A stretch of 64,000 bases of DNA from Viscum album (GCA_963277665.1 OY728136.1:1977734576-1977798575), one strand, 5' to 3'. Positions 12,740 through 25,520 are shown, counted from the stretch's first letter. Program-made: numbers and translations. The notes: a model not told the origin generated them from the letters alone.

Positions 12740-13500
12740 TTAGAATATGAAAGATGTCTAGAAGCTATGAATTATGAGATGGATTCCATGTATCAGAACC
12801 AAGTTTAGGTTCTGTTCAATGCACTAGTTGATGTAAATTATGTTGGGTCTAAATGGGTATTCAAGAGAAAACTAGACATGGAGGGTAAAGTAAGTACCTA
12901 TAAAGAAAGGCTAGTGGGAAAGGTTTTAAATAGTATCAAGGAATTGACTATGATGAAACCTTTTCTCCAGTTTCCATGTTTAAATACATAAGAATAATAA
13001 TTGACATAGCAGCTTACCATAACTATGAAATTTGGTAGATGTGTGTCAAAAATTCATTACTTAATAAGAACCTTCAGGAAAATTTCTATATGACACGACC
13101 AAAAAGTGTTGTGACACCAGGTGATGTCAAAAGGATTTTCAAGTTGCAGAGATCCATCTATTGATTGAAGCAATCATCTAGGTCACGGAATATTCGATTA
13201 AATGAATCCATAAGAGAATTTGGTTTCATTAAGAATGAATGTGATCCATGTGTTTATAAAAGGTTTAATGGTAATTCATTCATTATCCTAGTAGTGTATG
13301 TTGATGACATTTACTTATTAGAAATGAAATAACAGTCTTACAGTTAGTTAAGAACTAGTTGAACAAGTTCTTCTCTATGAAGTACTTAGGTGAAGCAACC
13401 TATATTCTAGGGATCAAGATCATTCATGATAGATCCAAGAGGATGCTTGAACTAATATAAAGTGAATATATTGACCAGATACTAAAGGAATTTAGTATGG
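12740..13500 (+). pseudogene. copia reverse transcriptase, broken
   Basis: RT copies the element RNA into DNA. Recognisable segments: AMNYEMDSMYQNQ near 12766, GSKWVFKRKLDMEGKV near 12846, DYDETFSPVSMFKYIR near 12946-12990, ECDPCVYKRFNGNSFI near 13237, and VVYVDDIYLL with the catalytic motif YVDD at 13297-13308 intact. Several in-frame stops interrupt it (for example at KL*RSIY*LKQ). The YVDD codon stays in the same frame as gag and integrase. Confidence 0.88.
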
Positions 13501-13599
13501 AACAATCAAAGAGGGGATTGGTTCTAGTGTCACATGTTTTATATCTTTATAAGAAAATGTTTCCCCAAACATAATAGGAGAAAGATAGAATGAGAAAGA

Positions 13600-14273
13600 T
13601 CTCATACGCTTTAGAGATAGGATCAATCATGTATGCCATGTTATATACTATAATTGATGTTACCTATGCATTGAACATGGTAGGAAGATATCAAGAAGGT
13701 CCAAGATGATTGTTAAGAATATCCTTAAGTGAATGAGAAGAACTAAGAATATGTTCCTGGTGTATGGAGGAGACGAGAAGCTTATCATCATAGTATGTTG
13801 ATGCTGGTTTTCAGATAGATCATAAAGATATGAAGTCACAATCAGGATATGTTTTCTGTCTCAATGGAGGAGTTGTGAGCTGGAAGAGTTCAAAGTAGCT
13901 AGTTATATCTAATTATATAGTGGATTCTGAGTACATAGTATCTTCTTATGCATCCAAGGAATCCATATGGATTTGGAACTTTGTCTGGGAGCTTAATGTG
14001 GTACCTATAAGTAAAGACCCTATCACATTGTATTGTGATAATACTGCATCGGTGGATCTTTCAAAAGATCCAAGGTCACATCAATGTACAAAGAACATAC
14101 TATAGAAGTATCACCTCTTGAGGTATTTTTATTAGAGGGGTGAAGTTTCTGTGAGTATAGTATCATGGAAGAGAACATGGAGGACCCCTTGACTAAAGTA
14201 CTATCTCAAAAGAAGCATGAATATCATGTGAGAGCTAACAAATTGAAGGTTGTTAGTAGTTGGCTCCAGTGTA
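13600..14273 (+). pseudogene. copia RNase H and polyprotein C-terminus, broken
   Basis: RNase H removes RNA from the RNA:DNA hybrid. RISYALEIGSIMYAMLYTIIDVTYALNMVGRYQ (split over 13600-13690) matches the connection region. [17 protein letters not shown] near 13845-13895 and DSEYIVSSYASKESIWIW from 13920 match the domain core; ITLYCDNTASVDLSKDPRSHQ near 14020-14085 includes the conserved D of the YCDN block. The frame differs from RT and changes again by 14165 (MEDPLTKVLSQKKHEYH), so at least two indels have occurred. Confidence 0.85.
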
Positions 14274-14283
14274 ATTGGGAGTC
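14274..14283 (+). other. decayed polypurine tract
   Basis: ATTGGGAGTC lies directly before the 3' LTR start TGTTAG. Related copia elements commonly have AAGTGGGAGA at this place, so this is read as a decayed form. Confidence 0.5.
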
Positions 14284-16274
14284 TGTTAGAGTTGGTTCCA
14301 TAGAACCAACTTCTTTTATACTTTATGATAACTTATATTCATGGTTTTGAATATTAATAAATTCCTTATCATTTCATGATTGTTCTTATTCATGACATTG
14401 AATGTGATAATGTTCTAAGATTAACTGCCACACTAAAAGGTCATAGCGGATCCCTGTTATGATGAGAACCTAGAAGTGATATGACACTATTCTTGGATAT
14501 ATGTTCTATATCTAGATGATATCATTTGAGGGACAAAAATGATATAGGCTATTAGGGGTGGATTCTTATAGGAATTTGAGACACCTTCTCATGTTGTACG
14601 CCCTTGGTAATGTTCAAGAAGATATTATGAGAACAAGACCTGCCAGTAGGAAATCCAAATTTATATATGTCATTGGATGTTCCTATCTATGAACATGTGT
14701 ATTGGTCCTTAGACTTTAATATTATTATTAATGCGTATTATGAGTCATGCACTTAGATGTATTGATGAAAACCATGATGACGAATGTTTGCAGTGAGGTA
14801 GGATATATTGGGTGCATCATGAGTAATATTGCATTAATGAATAATGCGAGAAAGGATTTATCCCTTATGTTTTTAATAGAAGATAATATCTAATTCCCTT
14901 TTATGGAAATGATATAGCCTAAATAAATCAATGTCTGTGGTGATCAATGGACGAGTTCTATTTCTAGAAATTTAAAGAAAGAGATACCGAGCATATAGGT
15001 TGATAGCATTGGCATGTAACCTACTTGATTTGAGATATTGTGATAAAGAGATTACATTACAAGATAAGCATTTGTATGAGGTGACATTTTTTGTGGAATT
15101 AACTTCTTTCTCTATGGGTGCCTTGGAATATTGCTAGATGCTAAACTTGGACTTTAGGCTGCTCTACCTAATGCCACTGTGAAAGAGGCCTAGAGGTTCA
15201 CACACTATGTGTATCCAGTATCTCAATTAAATAATATATATTGTTTATTATTTAAAAATTTAAATAAATATTATTCTTCTTTTTTGGTTTAATAATTATT
15301 CATGGATTTATGATTGCATTTATTCTGACACTAGTCATTCGAGAGAATATATTATGGTTATAATACTTAAAAAATATTTATTTGTTATTAAGTTAATATA
15401 ATATTTATATATTTATTGGTGAATAACACAGTGATATTTATTTAATAAATAAATAGACATTATTCAAGGTCCAATAAATATGGTGGAGGATTAGTGAACC
15501 GAGTTAAAGGGTTCGGTGAGAAATAATAATGTTGAATATTATTTTATTAAATAATATTTAATTATAATTCACAAGTAATGTGCATATCAAGAAATAATAA
15601 TAATACTATCATTATTTGACATGGTTTTTCTTTAGGATTAATAAAATAAATAAGGTCACTTCTGCAATTATGTTATTTTAACCCTAGAAAAATAAATACC
15701 CAATTATGATTATTTTCTCATAACCCTAGACAAGAAAATCATTGTACACAATAGATTGGAGAAAAGCTCCCAAGCCTAGAGAGTTCATCCCTCTCCAAGA
15801 ATTTGTTCAAGAATGAGAGAGATCCTCCTCCATCAGATCAAGTAGAATGCTTTGGAAGAAGTTCTCAAGGCGATCAAAGACAAACATCAAAAGCAGAAGG
15901 ATCTTCCATGCTAGCACTCAAAGACTCCTTCAGCGACACCTGAAGATTTGTAGAGTAAATGTGGATCACCACTAGAGGAATCATATGCTTGTATTCTACA
16001 ATGCAATGGTAGATCATTGTAGATTTGTGTTCGGATGAATCAATGAATAAATAATAACCTTGGAGGTAATTCTTATTTAATTAAATTAATTATAAACAAC
16101 ATGTGTTGATCTCCTCTATCTTGTTTCTTGGTTAATAACCCTTTCTTGTTCTTTGATTCAAATACATTGATCACAGTGTTCATCGTCTCTTAATCTCATA
16201 TTAATCATTGATAATGGAAAAAATCAAAGTTGGGCACCACCCATCCTATGCTTCCATTGTACCCAAAACCTATA
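14284..16274 (+). repeat. 3' LTR of the Angela-like copia
   Basis: It aligns along its length with 6028-8013: the block CTTTATGATAAC(C/T)TATATTC near the start, AATAATATATATTGTTTATT in the middle, the leader-like GAGAGTTCATCCCTCTCCAA near 15780, and AACATGTGTTGATCTCCTCT near the end. Many point differences and short indels show long independent decay. Length is about 1.99 kb. Confidence 0.88.
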
Positions 16275-17576
16275 TAAATTTTCTGATATAAGTTAGAGAT
16301 TCAATCACTAGTATGTATTCTTTTATTTTCTAGGTGTGATTCATTTTTTGTAATTGGTGATGGATACCTCTTATGAGATTTATATTTTCCAAGTTTATAT
16401 TATTTGAAATAATTTTATAAAATTATTGATTAATGTATTCTTTAGGTATCTATTTGGTTATTCCTTATTAGATGTTGGTTTTTTTTCTAATTCTCAGGCC
16501 ATGGTTCTAGTTGTACTATTTGATTTTGACAAAATTTTATCCTTGTGATAAGTTTTTTTGTTTTTTAGAGGTTGTAATTGGGAGGTCTTTGGTGGGTGTG
16601 TGGGTAACTGGGATGAGTGATACTCCCAACTCAAATCATGCTCGGTCTAGTTTTTTATTGATTTTTTAAGTTCACCAGGAGTTAGTGTCTCAAGAGTGAG
16701 GTTCCAAGTCACTCTCAGTTAACCCAGGGCTAAACCCCATGGCGATTTTGTTGAATCATGTTTATACTTGAAGCATTTAAATTATGTATATCCTTTTTCT
16801 ATCCTGATTATATTGTTTGAGTTGCTAGATCCTTCAATTTTTTGATTCTGATGTAATTTTTAAGGGTTATTAGGAACATATTCTTAGACATATGTCTTTG
16901 GATCCTCAATGGTCATATTTGTGGATGGTTTAGGCCTCGATGAATTGTTTCATGGTGTTGTATGAAACTTATTGTGAATTATTTTGATATTTTCATCCTT
17001 TTTTGAGATTCCTTAGTATGTAAGTTTTATCTTCGGTTAGTTATTAGTAGTTTTGGATTTATTTGGAGAGTTGTTTCATTGGTTTAATTTATAAATGGTG
17101 GGGATACCACCATATATGTTTTCCTTTATGTGGGATCCTTACCCATCCTTTATAGGTAGGGATGTAAGACTGTAGGGTGAGGTGTTTGGTTTTACCTGAC
17201 CAGATCCTACCCTATGGATTGGTTTAGTCTCATTGCCTTAGATATTTTTTGGTGTCTCTATTTGGAATATTTTATTATTTTCTATTTATTAAAAATGTTT
17301 GGTGTTATGGAATCCTCAACTTTTATCTTGATGATCAGATACCTGGTTCATCAAGTTTGATCCTTGAGGTTCTTCAAGAGATGTGTTGGTCTTTGGTTGT
17401 GTAATTCATATTGATTCATACCGGTTCATACCATAAGCCTAGTACCAATCATTTTTGTGGTGTTTCTTAGTTTTTTATGTTTATTTTTAGAATATGAGGA
17501 TTAACCTCATCCTTTATTTGGTCAATATTTTCTATCAGAAGCATTTTGAGGTTATAAAGCATTATGGTGGGAAGAT
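16275..17576 (+). other. gypsy internal region after the copia insertion
   Basis: This is the continuation of the host element on the far side of the copia insertion. No domain can be read. It is less AT-rich around 16600-16760. It ends in the polypurine tract before 17577, so it should be the 3' end of a gypsy internal region. Confidence 0.35.
17565..17576 (+). other. polypurine tract
   Basis: TGGTGGGAAGAT directly precedes TGTAACACC, the usual start of the gypsy LTRs in this window. Confidence 0.65.
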
Positions 17577-19796
17577 TGTAACACCATGACCTTGATTTCC
17601 CATTTTATTTTATTTACTTATTGGTTTCTATTATTTTCTCTTATCTTATGATTATTTTAATTTTGATTTTGGGAGTTTTGGGGGTGCAGTGCATATTTCA
17701 CAGATAGCACATAGTTAGTGAAAACCATGTGAATTGACCATAAAAAGACTATAGTAAATTGTAGAGGTGATCACATGGTTGAGAAAATTATATAGCCAAG
17801 CCATGAAGTGTGCCTCGAGTATGTCCAGTTCCATCTACATAGTTATCACATAGTTTGGTAAACACTATAGTCAAACTGTATGAACTATCTATGTCATTAA
17901 AAATTATGAAATTCCCCTTCCCCCTCTTTAAAATAAAGCTGTTTGGGGTCCCCTCCTCTCCCATTCATTATCCATCTTGTCCCATCCATTGAACCCTTCA
18001 TTCCCCCTCCCTATTAACTTGATTCCATGGTATTTATTTATGTTTTAGTGGTGATTCTTCATGGTAATATCCTTTGAACCTCCTTTCCCCCATATTTCCT
18101 TCTTGTTTCGTCTTGTTATTATTTATTATTATTCTTTCCCTTATTTAGTCCTGAATACCTAGGGTTAATTATTGGATTAATTTTTTTTGGTTTTCTTGGA
18201 TTTAGGATTTTTTGTGGTGTTATAAGGGAACATCATGCTTTGTTATAGTGACTTTATATTGTTCTTTGTTTATTTGATATGTTTGAGGTAGTTTTATCCA
18301 TGTTTGAGCCTTTAAATTTAAAACCATGAATGCTTGTATTTTCAATCTTATGTTTGAAATGTTTAATGTCCCTTATTAAGTATTTTTTCTAATTATTTCT
18401 AAAATAATTTGGTTTCACCTTAGATTTCATTGGATGTGAAAGGGGTTTTGATTTAATTTTAAAACTCAAATATGTTTTTGAATTCCAAGTACACTAAGTT
18501 TTTGATTAAATTCTCATATAGATATTTTTCAGGATTTTACTCATTCAAGGAGGTGTTTAGTTTTAAACATGAGTTCAATTAAGGTTTTATTTGAAATTGA
18601 AAGGTGTGAAAAGTTATTTAAATTGGTGTCTTTATTTTATTTTAATGATTTAAAAAAAATTATGATGGCTACGTGATTTGATTTTTAAAGAAAACTTTAT
18701 AACTGGGTTTTGTAAAATGATATCCCAAAGGCCTGGTTAGCACTTTATTAAATAATATTTCTTTTTCTTGCATCACCCTTATTGTGAGACCTTCATATTC
18801 TACTATTCTTAATTGATTATTATGTGGTAAAAAGGTTTTGTTTCTTGAGAGGTTTTGGGAGGTGAGATGAAATTTAATTCTTACCGTTTATTATTAGTTA
18901 ATGTGATAACCATTTGACTTGATCAGTTGTTTCTCACCTCCATCGATCTATATCATGGTAACCCTAGGTAACTAAGTAGAAGGTTTGGACGATTATATCC
19001 TCATTGTATATTGTTAACTGGCTAGGGATTTTGTTCAATTTATACTAAGTGACCTAATGAGAATGATTATATGGCCCGATGGGAATGGATTATGTGGCTC
19101 GATTATTCCAAGAGGGATTCCAAGATTATAGATAGGTTTATGTATTTGTATAAGTGTTATACGATAATTCAGGTCTAGTATCATTCAAGTTAGAGCCTAG
19201 TGAGTACCCATGATGTGTACCTGCTTTTTGATGATATTTTTTTAGGAATTTTCCATTGTGTAACTTATGTACATTCCTCATGTGTTCAATTGTTTTATAG
19301 GCACCATTGGAATTATTTTTTTTATTTTGTATCATGATTTTATGGTGTTATGGTTTCATTTTACTATATACCTTCTTTGTTTATTATATGTTTTAATTTT
19401 TAAAATGTTTTAAAAAGGGGGTAATAGTGCAAATATTTGAAAGAGGGAAAAATAATTTGGTTCGTTTTATAAAATGGGAAGTTTACCTATTTATGATTTT
19501 AAAGTGTTGATTTTTAAATGGTGGATCCAACCCTTGGTAAGAAGGGGGGTTTGAAAATTGTAATTTCCATGTTTTAAATGAAATGGTTTTTAAATAATGA
19601 TAACATGCTAGATGGATTTTGATAAAAGATAAAATATTGTATTTATATTTGTATTTAAAATTATAATAAAATGGATTTATTTTTCTAAAGGTCGTGTGTG
19701 GAGTATAGAGAGGTTACCTACTATAAATTTGTGACCACACCCTATTATATTATAGGTTTAGTGTTAGTTTCCCTTGGATGTAGAATTTGGTTGTTG
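17577..19796 (+). repeat. gypsy-type LTR B
   Basis: It starts with TGTAACACCATGACC after a polypurine tract. Bases 17690-17890 carry decayed CATGGTT/AACCATG palindromes, and 17915-18010 a C/T-rich tract, the same order as in LTR A and in the solo LTR at 38649. The right edge is uncertain: 19796 if the following segment is leader, 20311 (ending GTTATA) if that segment belongs to the LTR. No coding frame is convincing. Confidence 0.55.
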
Positions 19797-20311
19797 GTTT
19801 CAGTTTAGGTATGTTAGAGGCGGAAAGTGAAGGTGCTTCACTTGACATGCGGAGATGGGCTATTTCATATTGATTTATTTTTGGTTTTATTTTTATTATC
19901 TGATATATTATGTCATGTCAGTATTTATTCTTTATCTTTCTTTTCCAATGTATGTTGGATTATAAATAAATTTTTGTTTTAAATTTATTATGGGATATTT
20001 CGGTTATGAGAATTGGCCTTTATATTTGTTTGTTAGCAATGTTTATTCATTTATTCCTTTTTGGCCTTACATATTATGTTGTTTCTTGTTCTTATGTCCA
20101 TGATTATTAGACTCATAGAGTGGTTATGTCAAAATTTTGAGTGTAATTATCATCCATATTATTGTTTTAATGGGTGAAATCATTTCCTCTCATGTATGTT
20201 TGATTACCTCAACACTAGTAGTCATCCTATTGTGATTAGGAATTATATTTAATCCTAGTGGAATATCGGATCGTGTATCATTTCGGCGGTAGACCAGGTT
20301 GGTTTGTTATA
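19797..20311 (+). repeat. second copy of the segment at 3932-4450
   Basis: It aligns with 3932-4450 from TTGGTTTCAGTTTAGGTATG onward for about 515 bp. If it is leader, then LTR B is also followed by internal sequence and the region is a tandem LTR-internal-LTR-internal structure. If it is LTR, 20311 is the element's right edge. Confidence 0.5.
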
Positions 20312-21544
20312 ATATGCATCACATGAAATCATGAATAATAAAATAACGCCTTTTTCAAGATATTGATTGACCATAGGACATGTAATATATCAATCCCATA
20401 TATCCTCTTTATATATTCTCAACTCTCCAAGTATAAACTGATCAGGTTGATGAACGCATCACATGTCATTTATCTTAGTGGATGAGCACATCTCATGTCC
20501 CTCACCCGATTAGATAAGTACATCATATTCACTATCTACATATATCCATAAATTTCCTCAGTATATCTTAATTGAAGGAATGTATGTCATACTCATCATA
20601 CAAGAGGTAAAATCTCATCTTGGTTTGGCTCCAATTGATGACATGATCAAAAACATACCCAACCACCCCTTGATTATCTAAGACACAAGGATTGCATAAG
20701 AAATGTATTAGAGTGTGAAGGTTCTCATGTTAGGTATCTCTCCAACCTCAAGGATAAGTATTCAATATAAAACATGAAACTATATCATACCAAAGACATA
20801 GTATATGACACTCCATGTGGTATATACTCGGTGGTTCATCCAACACAAAAAACCCATTTTGTCCCTCATGAGTATATCATATATCTCGATAAAATAATCT
20901 TACTCATGAAAACCTTAATATTTAATTATAACCTATAATAATCCATGATGAATATCTATTAGGGATAACTCAAAGTCATAATTTGAGAGGTTAATCGTAA
21001 TTTTATATTATGATATATGTGTGTGTGAATCCGATATGAATGAATGATAAAGTGGAGATATAATTTTGTATAACATGATATATTTTATATTATTAAACCC
21101 ATTTAATAATTTTAATAAAACTATATATAAGTTTAAGTCTCATCATATAACATATGATGGACTTCCATATCAGCCTTGTGTTTACTCAAATTTGAGGGTT
21201 TTATTAAAATCGTTACATATTTATGTAATTCGTACCACATATCTATGTGACCATGTGATAAAACTCTCCCACTAAAATCTTGTATGAGTAACATATATGA
21301 AGAAATAAAGTTTTAATAATAGTGATACATAGGGATAATATTTTTAATGTTCAAATCTTTGAATAGGTATTCAAACTCCTTGACTTCACAACATCTAATG
21401 TTACAATGTTAATAACTTTTGTTATCTACTTATAACTCTTATAAGTTCATCATCGTTGTCATTTTTAAAACCTTTTAATCAAACATTTTCCTTTAAATAC
21501 ATTTTTAGATAATGTAACTCTTTATATTAATATTCTACCTATTA
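20312..21544. other. unassigned AT-rich stretch
   Basis: No coding frame or repeat boundary is clear. The only hint is CTCTCCCACT at 21264-21273, which on the - strand reads AGTGGGAGAG, the form of a copia polypurine tract. That would make the sequence to its left a - strand copia 3' LTR, but no matching 5' LTR was found. Confidence 0.25.
21264..21273 (-). other. possible copia polypurine tract
   Basis: On the - strand the sequence is AGTGGGAGAG followed by TTTTATCACATGG. The motif is right for a copia element but the following bases do not give a clear TG LTR start. Confidence 0.3.
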
Positions 21545-21829
21545 TGTCCTTATGAGAATGGTCGAATGATCAAGAGGGGGTGAATCAAAAATTTTAAATA
21601 TTTTTAATCATTTATCAAAGTTAGGTTAATAGAGATTAAATATAAATAGAAATGAACACAGTGATTTCTATAGTATTTCAGATCTAAATGATCCCACTCT
21701 ACTCTTCACACCTCTCAAATGTAGATAGATATGGAACCCACTATAATGGACCCTATAACTTTTTAAGGGAGTCAAAATACTTTACAACTACCTTTTTAAA
21801 CCTTGGTGGTACTACCCAAGTCAGATTTT

Positions 21830-22030
21830 TCACACCTGGAGTAACAGCCCAACTATCCTGCCTTTTCTACCTAATAGAAAAACTCAAATAGTCCTGCCTT
21901 TTTCTACCTTGATGAATAACCCAAAATACCCTACCTTTTTTCACTAAGAGGCACAACCCAAACTACCCTCTTTTTTCTTCCTAGAGGCACAATCCAAATT
22001 TACCTTCCTTTTCCCACCTAAAGTAACAAA
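21830..22030. repeat. irregular tandem repeat, about 43 bp, in the SIRE-like LTR
   Basis: Units built on CCTTTTTCTACC, then AGAGGCACAACCCAAA, recur about five times. The other LTR has the same block at about 32990-33200. Units differ by several bases. Confidence 0.65.
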
Positions 22031-23169
22031 CCAAAATATTCATTTTATGGGTAATATAACCTGATGTGATTAAGTATAGATAATAATGGAAATAATTGAG
22101 AACAAAAAAAACTAGATGAACAAGAAATTTTCTGAGTGTTAAGGCAGTAAGGTTCTCTCTAATGGTGGTGGATCAAATAATTGAAGTTCAATCGAGAGTA
22201 GTAATTGATCACTAAATTATATCACATAGTACAGTCCAAGAATATCCTTAACCTCATTGGCTTGATTTGGATATTTAAAAATCAATATATATAGTAATTT
22301 CATGCATAATAGATTCAAAATTTGAATATATCTACATCTATTATTTCTAAAAACATCACATGGTTTCTTTATTGAATGCCCATGAAAATTATTCTCAGGT
22401 GTTTTTACCATGATAATCTATAAAACTAAAAGTGGTTGTACAATAAAACTTTTTATAATATTTAATATAGTAGTAAATGAACTCAAAAAAACCAATATAA
22501 ATGTTCTCAAAAACTTCCCATAACACATGCGAGATAGATTTTTCATTTTTCAAATAATTCAAGTTTAAACATTTCAAATTCTCAAAGCCTTTAATTATTT
22601 CATATAAGTATTACAATCAAAAATATTATGCTTCACAAAGTAATATACTCCAGCTTAAATTCTTACACTCAAGACACATTCTACTTAGAATCCTTACGCT
22701 CAACACCCCAAAGGCTTACACTCATTCCTTTTTCATTTTTTTTGCCTCAGTTAAGTCTTATGATCATGATAAAGACTTACGATCAAGTTATACACTCATG
22801 CCTTTGTCATTCTTTTTCCTCAATGAATTAATATTCTCACAAATAAATACTTATTCTCAAGTCATACTCTCATTCCTCTGTTATTTTTCAAACTTGACTC
22901 TAAAATTTAGACTTAGTAATGTGTGAATGATTATGAATATAGTCACATTTAATTAAATTTAAAAACAACATAAAATTTATCCAAATAAATTTCCATAGGT
23001 TCAAAATAATTATTGATTATTTAAGGAATAATTAAATCAATATAAATATATTAAACAAACATATAGTAATTCATAATAATTAAAATATATCATGTTTTGA
23101 GAAAAAATATGACAAATTCATTAAGTGATTATAGGTCATAAGGTGGGTTCAAAACTTTTCCAAATTTTG

Positions 23170-23400
23170 AATTCATACGGTAGGTTTATTTTTCTTATTG
23201 TGGTCAGTTCATTTTTCATCATGTGGTCAATTGATTTTTCTTCTTATGGCCAATTCATTTTTTTTCTTGATGTCAGTTCATATTTCTATATACTGTTAGT
23301 TGATTTTTTTATATGTTGTCACTTAATTTTTAAATATGCGGTCACTTGGATTTTCAATGTGTGGTCAATTGATTTTTCAATATGTGTTAGGTTTATAATT
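23170..23400. repeat. irregular tandem repeat, about 27 bp, in the SIRE-like LTR
   Basis: Units built on GTGGTCAATTGATTTTTC followed by a short AT spacer recur eight or nine times. The copy in the other LTR is at about 34330-34560 and is more decayed. A 98-codon open frame across the + strand (23125-23421) only reflects the repeat and is not a gene. Confidence 0.75.
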
Positions 23401-23611
23401 TACAAAAATTTTCACTTATAGTTAGTTCTAGGCTTTTCTAAATTTTTAGGAACAAACTAAAAAAAGATTAATAGTAGACTCGTTGTAACTCATGTTAGAG
23501 GGAATAAAGTATTAAAATAAAAGTTGTGATAAATTATAAATATGTAATTAAAAATATTGTAATTATAAAAACCTAAATAAACAAAGTGGATCATAAATCC
23601 ACTTTAACATT

Positions 23612-23623
23612 ATCTCCCTTTTT
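23612..23623 (-). other. polypurine tract of the SIRE-like element
   Basis: On the - strand AAAAAGGGAGAT lies 2 nt before the LTR start TGTTAAAG. The position directly inside the left LTR confirms that the element reads right to left. Confidence 0.7.
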
Positions 23624-24127
23624 ATATAATTAAAAAATAAGATCCAAATTTCTCCCTTTTTTTAAATCAATTAGAAAGATTAAACAAACGTCCCTTTCTT
23701 AAATATACCAATAGTTTAAGATAGATTACTAGGAAATAATATAACCCTTCCAATGTTAAAATAAAACATTAAAATTTCCCCCATAATTATTACTTTGAAT
23801 GAAACTAACACTAAAAATTATATTGAACACATAACTAGGCTTCCCCTAAATTCATACATTTTCAAATAATATGTGTAGAGTTAAAAAGTTTCTTACGTAC
23901 AATGGTATAAATTATTTTGAAAAAATATTTTAAAATATTAAAGGATACACTTAACATTTTACAATGTTTTAAAATAATGAAATATAATTATTTTCAATGA
24001 ATTAATTAGTAGATAAATGTTATAGAATAATCTAGTGATAAGTGTAAAAGTTTATCATGCCTGCTAATAGAATTATCAAATTAACACAAAAACAAGGTTT
24101 AACTCCCCCTAAACATATTATGTAAAT

Positions 24128-24340
24128 TTATACTTCCATTATACCAAGTTCAAATTTGATTTTATCAAACTTAGGTAAATATAAGGGTTTAGAAGAAATG
24201 CCAGTATATTGATCTTCTATAGAAACATATTCCAAAATAATATTTATTTTTTTAACATGATCTCTAAGAAATTGATACATGAAATCAACATGTCTAGTCC
24301 TAGATAACTTCAACGTATTTTTTTGATATAAATTGTAGAA
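24128..24340 (-). pseudogene. copia RNase H C-terminal part, broken
   Basis: The translated segment SRTRHVDFMYQFLRDHVKK, then YVSIEDQYTGISSKPL and FDKIKFELGIMEV, aligns with the end of copia RNase H, where the usual blocks are SRTKHIDIRHHF, STEDQLADIFTKPL and LRRELGM. About 60 codons are open from 24313 to 24128. Upstream the frame breaks. It lies about 500 bp from the 3' LTR. Confidence 0.85.
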
Positions 24341-24879
24341 TTATTATAGCAATAAATCAGGATCTTATCAAAATTAAAACCAAAATTTGAAAGTGTTCTT
24401 TTAATCCATAAATACTATGAATAACTAGAATAAGCAACAACATAATCAATCTCAGTTGTTAATAAATATATTGAATTTTTTTCTTAGAACTCCATGAAAC
24501 TAAAAAATTATCAATAAAGTGAAACATACTTATTGTGATTTTTCTAACTATTTTTTAACCACCCAAATCAGAATATGAAAAACTAGTTACTTAAAATGTA
24601 GTATGTGTAGGATAAAATAATCTAAGATTTAAAGATAATTTAACATAATTAATTAGTATTTTAACTACCTTTAAATTAATTTCATTAGGATTTGATTGGA
24701 ATCTAGAAACATATACACACTGAACATAAAAAATGGTCTAGATTTTTTCAAATAAAGTAAGTTATCAATCATTACTTTAAACATATTATTATCAATAATT
24801 TTTTCAACTTAATAATAATCTAACTTACAAGATGTAATAATTGGAATATTTTTGTTTTTATAAACAAACATTTTAACTA

Positions 24880-25520
24880 ATTCCTTATCATATTTTTATT
24901 GATTGATAAAGAAACTGTCTTTTATTTAAACTATTTTAAAACTCAAAAAAATTAAATTTACCCATAAGACTCATGTAAAACTCTGAATACATTAGATTTG
25001 AAAAATCATTACAAAGTAAATCACTTGAGGATCCAAATATAATATCATAAAAATATATTTTAATAATTTAATTATATTTTTAATCCCTTTTAATAAATAT
25101 ATTTTGATCAACTTTTCTGTCTTCAAAACCATTATTCAAAATAAATAATGAAAACCTCTCATACAAAGCTCAAGGAGATTATTTCAAACTATAAATATAT
25201 TTAAAAAAATAAACATGGTTAGGTTTATATTAATTCTCAAAAACTAGGGTTTTTTTACAAAAAAAATAAAAATATATATATCCATTCAAAAATGCTCTTT
25301 AGACATCCATTTGAAAAATAATAATTCCACAATGAGATGCATATGTGAAAATAGTTCTAATAGATTCCAATTGAGAAACTAGGGGAAATTATTCTTTAAA
25401 TGAAATTCATTATTCTTTATTGTAACCTTAAGCCACTAAACTATCTTTGTTTCTAATTATTTTTTAGACACATCTAAATTATTTCTGGATATCCATTTGG
25501 TTCCAATGATATTTTGATCT
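24880..25520 (-). pseudogene. copia reverse transcriptase, broken
   Basis: On the - strand FQMDV*RAFLNGYI near 25270-25310 is the block with the first catalytic aspartate, interrupted by a stop. Further on, IIFGSSSDLLCNDFSNLMYSEF follows the catalytic motif. The motif itself reads YFYD instead of YVDD at 25044-25055, so one of the two paired aspartates is lost. Between RT and RNase H the sequence is too decayed to read. Confidence 0.8.

Larger units (their letters stand above)
6028..16274 (+). mobile_element. Ty1/copia retrotransposon, Angela/Tork-like, decayed
   Basis: A complete but dead element: LTR, primer-binding site, long leader, gag, protease, integrase, RT, RNase H, polypurine tract, LTR. 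The domain order integrase before RT is that of Ty1/copia. Motifs in the gag, the integrase zinc region and RNase H resemble the Angela/Tork group. From gag to the RT motif YVDD the readable pieces stay in one frame, broken by in-frame stops; RNase H has shifted frame. Flanking 5-mers are GAAAT (6023-6027) and TAAAT (16275-16279), a probable target duplication with one mismatch. The LTRs differ at many positions, so the insertion is old. Confidence 0.9.
21545..23609 (-). repeat. 3' LTR of the SIRE-like element
   Basis: Read on the - strand it runs from TGTTAAAGTGG (23609) to an end at TGTCCT on the + strand (21545). It aligns with 32702-34767 throughout, for example GAGTGTT(A/G)AGG near 22133 and 33295, and AAATGTTCTCAAAAAC near 22498 and 33658. 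Two minisatellite-like blocks lie inside (separate entries). Confidence 0.88.

Noticed and set aside
16600..16760. Host exon in a less AT-rich stretch
   Set aside because: No frame of useful length, no splice-site pattern with a continuing frame, and its position before a polypurine tract fits a gypsy internal region.
23125..23421. 98-codon frame with a repeated hydrophobic pattern
   Set aside because: The pattern is a translation of the 27-bp tandem repeat in the LTR; the partner LTR does not keep the frame.
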